A DNA stretch of 64,000 nt from NCBI RefSeq assembly GCF_011682235.2, contig NZ_CP076718.1, positions 2,893,867-2,957,866 of the forward strand, given 5' to 3'. Source of the DNA: Rhodocaloribacter litoris. GTDB lineage: Bacteria > Bacteroidota > Rhodothermia > Rhodothermales > ISCAR-4553. Below are positions 62,272 through 64,000 of this stretch, in pieces (positions within the stretch are counted from its first letter, which is position 1; every line of letters starts with the position of its first letter). The notes under the pieces were generated by a model. It saw only the letters and a list, made by a program, of their open reading frames with translations, made no database searches and was not told the origin of the DNA. The position numbers were made by a program, and so were the translations under genes.

Positions 62272-63126
62272 GTGCCTGCTTCCACCACCCGCTTCGTGCT
62301 CGTCACCGGAGCCTCCACCGGCATCGGCCGCGCCTGTGCCCTGGACCTGGCCGCACACGGCTTTTCCGTCTTCGCCACCGTGCGCCGCGCGGAGGACGCC
62401 CGCGCCCTGGAAGCCGAAGGCCTCCCGCATCTGCGGCCGCTTTTCCTCGATGTGACCGACGGCGCTGCCATCGCGGCTGCGGCCGGGACGGTGGGGACGG
62501 CCACCGGAGAGGCGGGATTGTGGGGGCTGGTCAACAACGCGGGCATCGTGCTGGCTGCACCGCTCGAAGCGATCCCGCTCGACGCCTTCCGCCGGCAGCT
62601 CGAAGTCAACGTCACGGGGCAGCTGGCCGTCACACAGGCTTTCCTGCCGCTCGTTCGCCGGGCCCGCGGGCGCATCGTGAACATGGGTTCCATCGGTGGA
62701 ATCAGCGTGATTCCCTTCGTCGGGGCCTACTGTGCCTCCAAGTTTGCCCTGGAGGCGATCAGCGATGCGCTGCGCATGGAGCTGGCACCGTGGGGGATCG
62801 AGGTGGTGATCGTCGAGCCGGGTACGGTGACGACACCCATCTGGCGCAAAGGAGAAGAAGCCGCCGACGCGATCCTGTCCCGGATCGATCCGGGTGTGGT
62901 AAGCCTGTACCGGGAGGCGATGGAGCGTATGCGGCGGGTTGTCGCCGCCGCCGAGACGCGGGGCGCTCCCCCGGAGGTCGTGGCGGCCGCCGTACGCCAC
63001 GCGCTGACGGCCCGGCGCCCGAAGACCCGCTATCTGGTCGGCCCGGTGGCCCGGATGCGCTGGGTGCTCCAGCGGCTCCTGCCCGATCGCCTTCGCGACC
63101 GCCTCCTGCGCCGGCTGCTCGCGTGA
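62272..63126 (+). CDS. short-chain dehydrogenase/reductase
   Basis: 284 residues from GTG 62272; an earlier in-frame GTG at 62215 gives a poorly conserved leader. Classical SDR: VLVTGASTGIGRACALDLAA (cofactor motif), VNNAGIVLAAPLEAIPLDAF, catalytic Ser-Tyr-Lys in NMGSIGGISVIP and GAYCASKFALEAI, and VEPGTVTTPIW. The substrate is unknown; the C-terminal part ends with an Arg-rich hydrophobic tail (MRWVLQRLLPDRLRDRLLRR), like short SDRs of lipid metabolism. Follows the flavoenzyme gene. Confidence 0.85.
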   Translation: MPASTTRFVLVTGASTGIGRACALDLAAHGFSVFATVRRAEDARALEAEGLPHLRPLFLDVTDGAAIAAAAGTVGTATGEAGLWGLVNNAGIVLAAPLEAIPLDAFRRQLEVNVTGQLAVTQAFLPLVRRARGRIVNMGSIGGISVIPFVGAYCASKFALEAISDALRMELAPWGIEVVIVEPGTVTTPIWRKGEEAADAILSRIDPGVVSLYREAMERMRRVVAAAETRGAPPEVVAAAVRHALTARRPKTRYLVGPVARMRWVLQRLLPDRLRDRLLRRLLA

Positions 63127-63221
63127 GGCCGGCAGGGAACATCGCCCATGCGAAAACGATTTGCCGCCGGGCATGACCCCCTCCTGCGAACCTTTCCCCG
63201 CAAGCTCAACCGGTACCGCCA

Positions 63222-64000
63222 ATGACGCACATGGAACACCGGAACCCCCCGCTCGACGTCGCCGAAGCCCCCCCGCTTCCCGAGGCGGCGGTGGCCCTGC
63301 AACAGCGGCTCTCGGAGAAAACGGCCGTCATCGGGGTGATTGGTCTGGGGTATGTGGGGCTCCCGCTGGCGGTGGAATACGCCGGCCGCGGCTTCCGGAC
63401 CCTGGGGATCGATCTCGATTCGGAACGCGTCCTGCGTCTCAATGCGGGACAGAACTACAACCCGGACCTCGACGACGCCCTGGTGCGCCGTCTCGTCGAG
63501 ACGGGCTGCCTGCGGGCGGCGGACCACGTCGAGGGGCTCGCCGGGGCCGACGTGGTCTTCATCTGCGTGCCCACGCCGGTGACCGAGCACAAGGACCCGG
63601 ACACGTCCTACATCCGCAGGGCGACCGAAGCGCTGGCACCGCACCTGCACCGGGGGCAACTCGTCGTGCTGAAGTCGACCACGTACCCGAACACGACCGA
63701 GGGGCTGGTGCAGCCGATCCTGGAGCGGGTCGCCCGGGAGCGGGGGCTGGTGCTGGGCCGGGATTACTTCCTGGCCTTCAGCCCGGAGCGCATCGACCCG
63801 GGCAACCGGCAGTTCACGACGGCCAACACGCCGGTGGTCGTGGGCGGGGTGACGGCCGCCTGTACGGAGGTGGCGGCGACGGCGCTGGCGCAGATCGTGG
63901 CGCACGTGCACCGGGTCTCGAGCCCGAAGGTGGCCGAGATGGAGAAGCTGCTGGAGAACATTTTCCGGAGCGTGAACATTGCGCTGGTGAACGAGCTGGC
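63222..64000 (+). CDS. nucleotide-sugar dehydrogenase, N-terminal part
   Basis: The start (ATG 63222, or 63231) is present and the frame runs off the window end after about 259 codons. N-terminal Rossmann motif VIGVIGLGYVGLPLAVEYAG, IDLDSERV, VVFICVPTPVTEHKDPDTSY, VLKSTTYPNTTEGL and SPERIDPGNR place it in the UDP-glucose/GDP-mannose dehydrogenase family, closest to the UDP-N-acetylglucosamine or mannosamine 6-dehydrogenases used for surface polysaccharides. The pattern AFSPERIDPG is diagnostic. The gene probably opens a polysaccharide cluster beyond the window. Confidence 0.9.
   Translation, partial: MTHMEHRNPPLDVAEAPPLPEAAVALQQRLSEKTAVIGVIGLGYVGLPLAVEYAGRGFRTLGIDLDSERVLRLNAGQNYNPDLDDALVRRLVETGCLRAADHVEGLAGADVVFICVPTPVTEHKDPDTSYIRRATEALAPHLHRGQLVVLKSTTYPNTTEGLVQPILERVARERGLVLGRDYFLAFSPERIDPGNRQFTTANTPVVVGGVTAACTEVAATALAQIVAHVHRVSSPKVAEMEKLLENIFRSVNIALVNEL

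Noticed and set aside
60781..63222. Long minus-strand frame opposite the flavoenzyme and SDR genes
   Set aside because: Reverse-frame shadow; both plus-strand genes have clear catalytic motifs.

Overview
The window reads as a GC-rich chromosomal segment of a Bacteroidota-related bacterium, most likely of the Rhodothermales (Rhodothermota) lineage. The clues are Por/type IX secretion tails on two secreted proteins, a FecR-type anti-sigma factor and TonB receptor with STN and carboxypeptidase-like N-terminal domains, an ExbD/TonB-style proteobacteria-like energy transducer, CarB without the C-terminal MGS domain, and clear AGGAGG ribosome sites before some genes (unlike most Bacteroidales). The species cannot be fixed from this sequence alone.

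Layout. 1-8673: a branched-chain amino acid operon, ilvB(partial)-ilvN-ilvC-leuB-leuA-leuC-leuD-cimA; having LeuA and CimA together lets LeuBCD serve both leucine synthesis and the pyruvate route to isoleucine. 8727-14827: gltBD, NADPH glutamate synthase. 14882-17346: tRNA-Glu(CUC), a VapBC-like toxin-antitoxin pair lying between two 56-bp near-identical repeats, and a membrane-anchored EEP-family protein. 17437-20454: a thiamine-diphosphate enzyme with a succinate-semialdehyde dehydrogenase 3 bp downstream, strongly recalling the cyanobacterial 2-oxoglutarate decarboxylase/SSADH bypass of the TCA cycle. 20470-23373: two tandem secreted HExxH proteases and a membrane protein. 23486-29411: an IS605-type element with intact TnpB, an MFS transporter, a beta-lactamase-fold hydrolase, rsmE, a TnpB-less structured sibling of the IS element, and a NUDIX hydrolase. 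29490-35581: secG, then two type IX secreted proteins (one a thermolysin-family protease fused to a propeller and a PKD domain) and a lipoprotein. 35776-39663: RNase P RNA, a coiled-coil zinc-ribbon-family protein that has lost most zinc cysteines, a Nif3-family protein and an MFS transporter.

39781-48366: a small unknown protein, a class V aminotransferase, tRNA-Arg(CCU), then an ECF sigma factor, FecR anti-sigma, a lipoprotein serpin, a lipoprotein and a TonB-dependent receptor in one run. 48377-53799: a carAB region disturbed by small nucleotidyltransferase modules: an MNT gene with a frameshifted HepT partner and a 41-bp copy of carB lie on the carB 3' side, and another nucleotidyltransferase with a small partner sits between carA and carB. 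carA has a leader with an intrinsic terminator that may be an attenuator. 53800-64000: energy-transducer TonB, a DUF5916-type outer-membrane protein, a tandem FKBP lipoprotein, malate dehydrogenase, alkaline phosphatase, a lactate-2-monooxygenase-like flavoenzyme, a short-chain dehydrogenase, and the start of a nucleotide-sugar dehydrogenase that runs off the end.

The most interesting items are the repeat-bracketed toxin-antitoxin modules, the TnpB-less structured element, the heptamer arrays before ilvN and gltD, the serpin inside a sigma/anti-sigma/receptor operon, and the TCA-bypass gene pair. All functional statements rest on recognising family motifs by eye; no database search was run.
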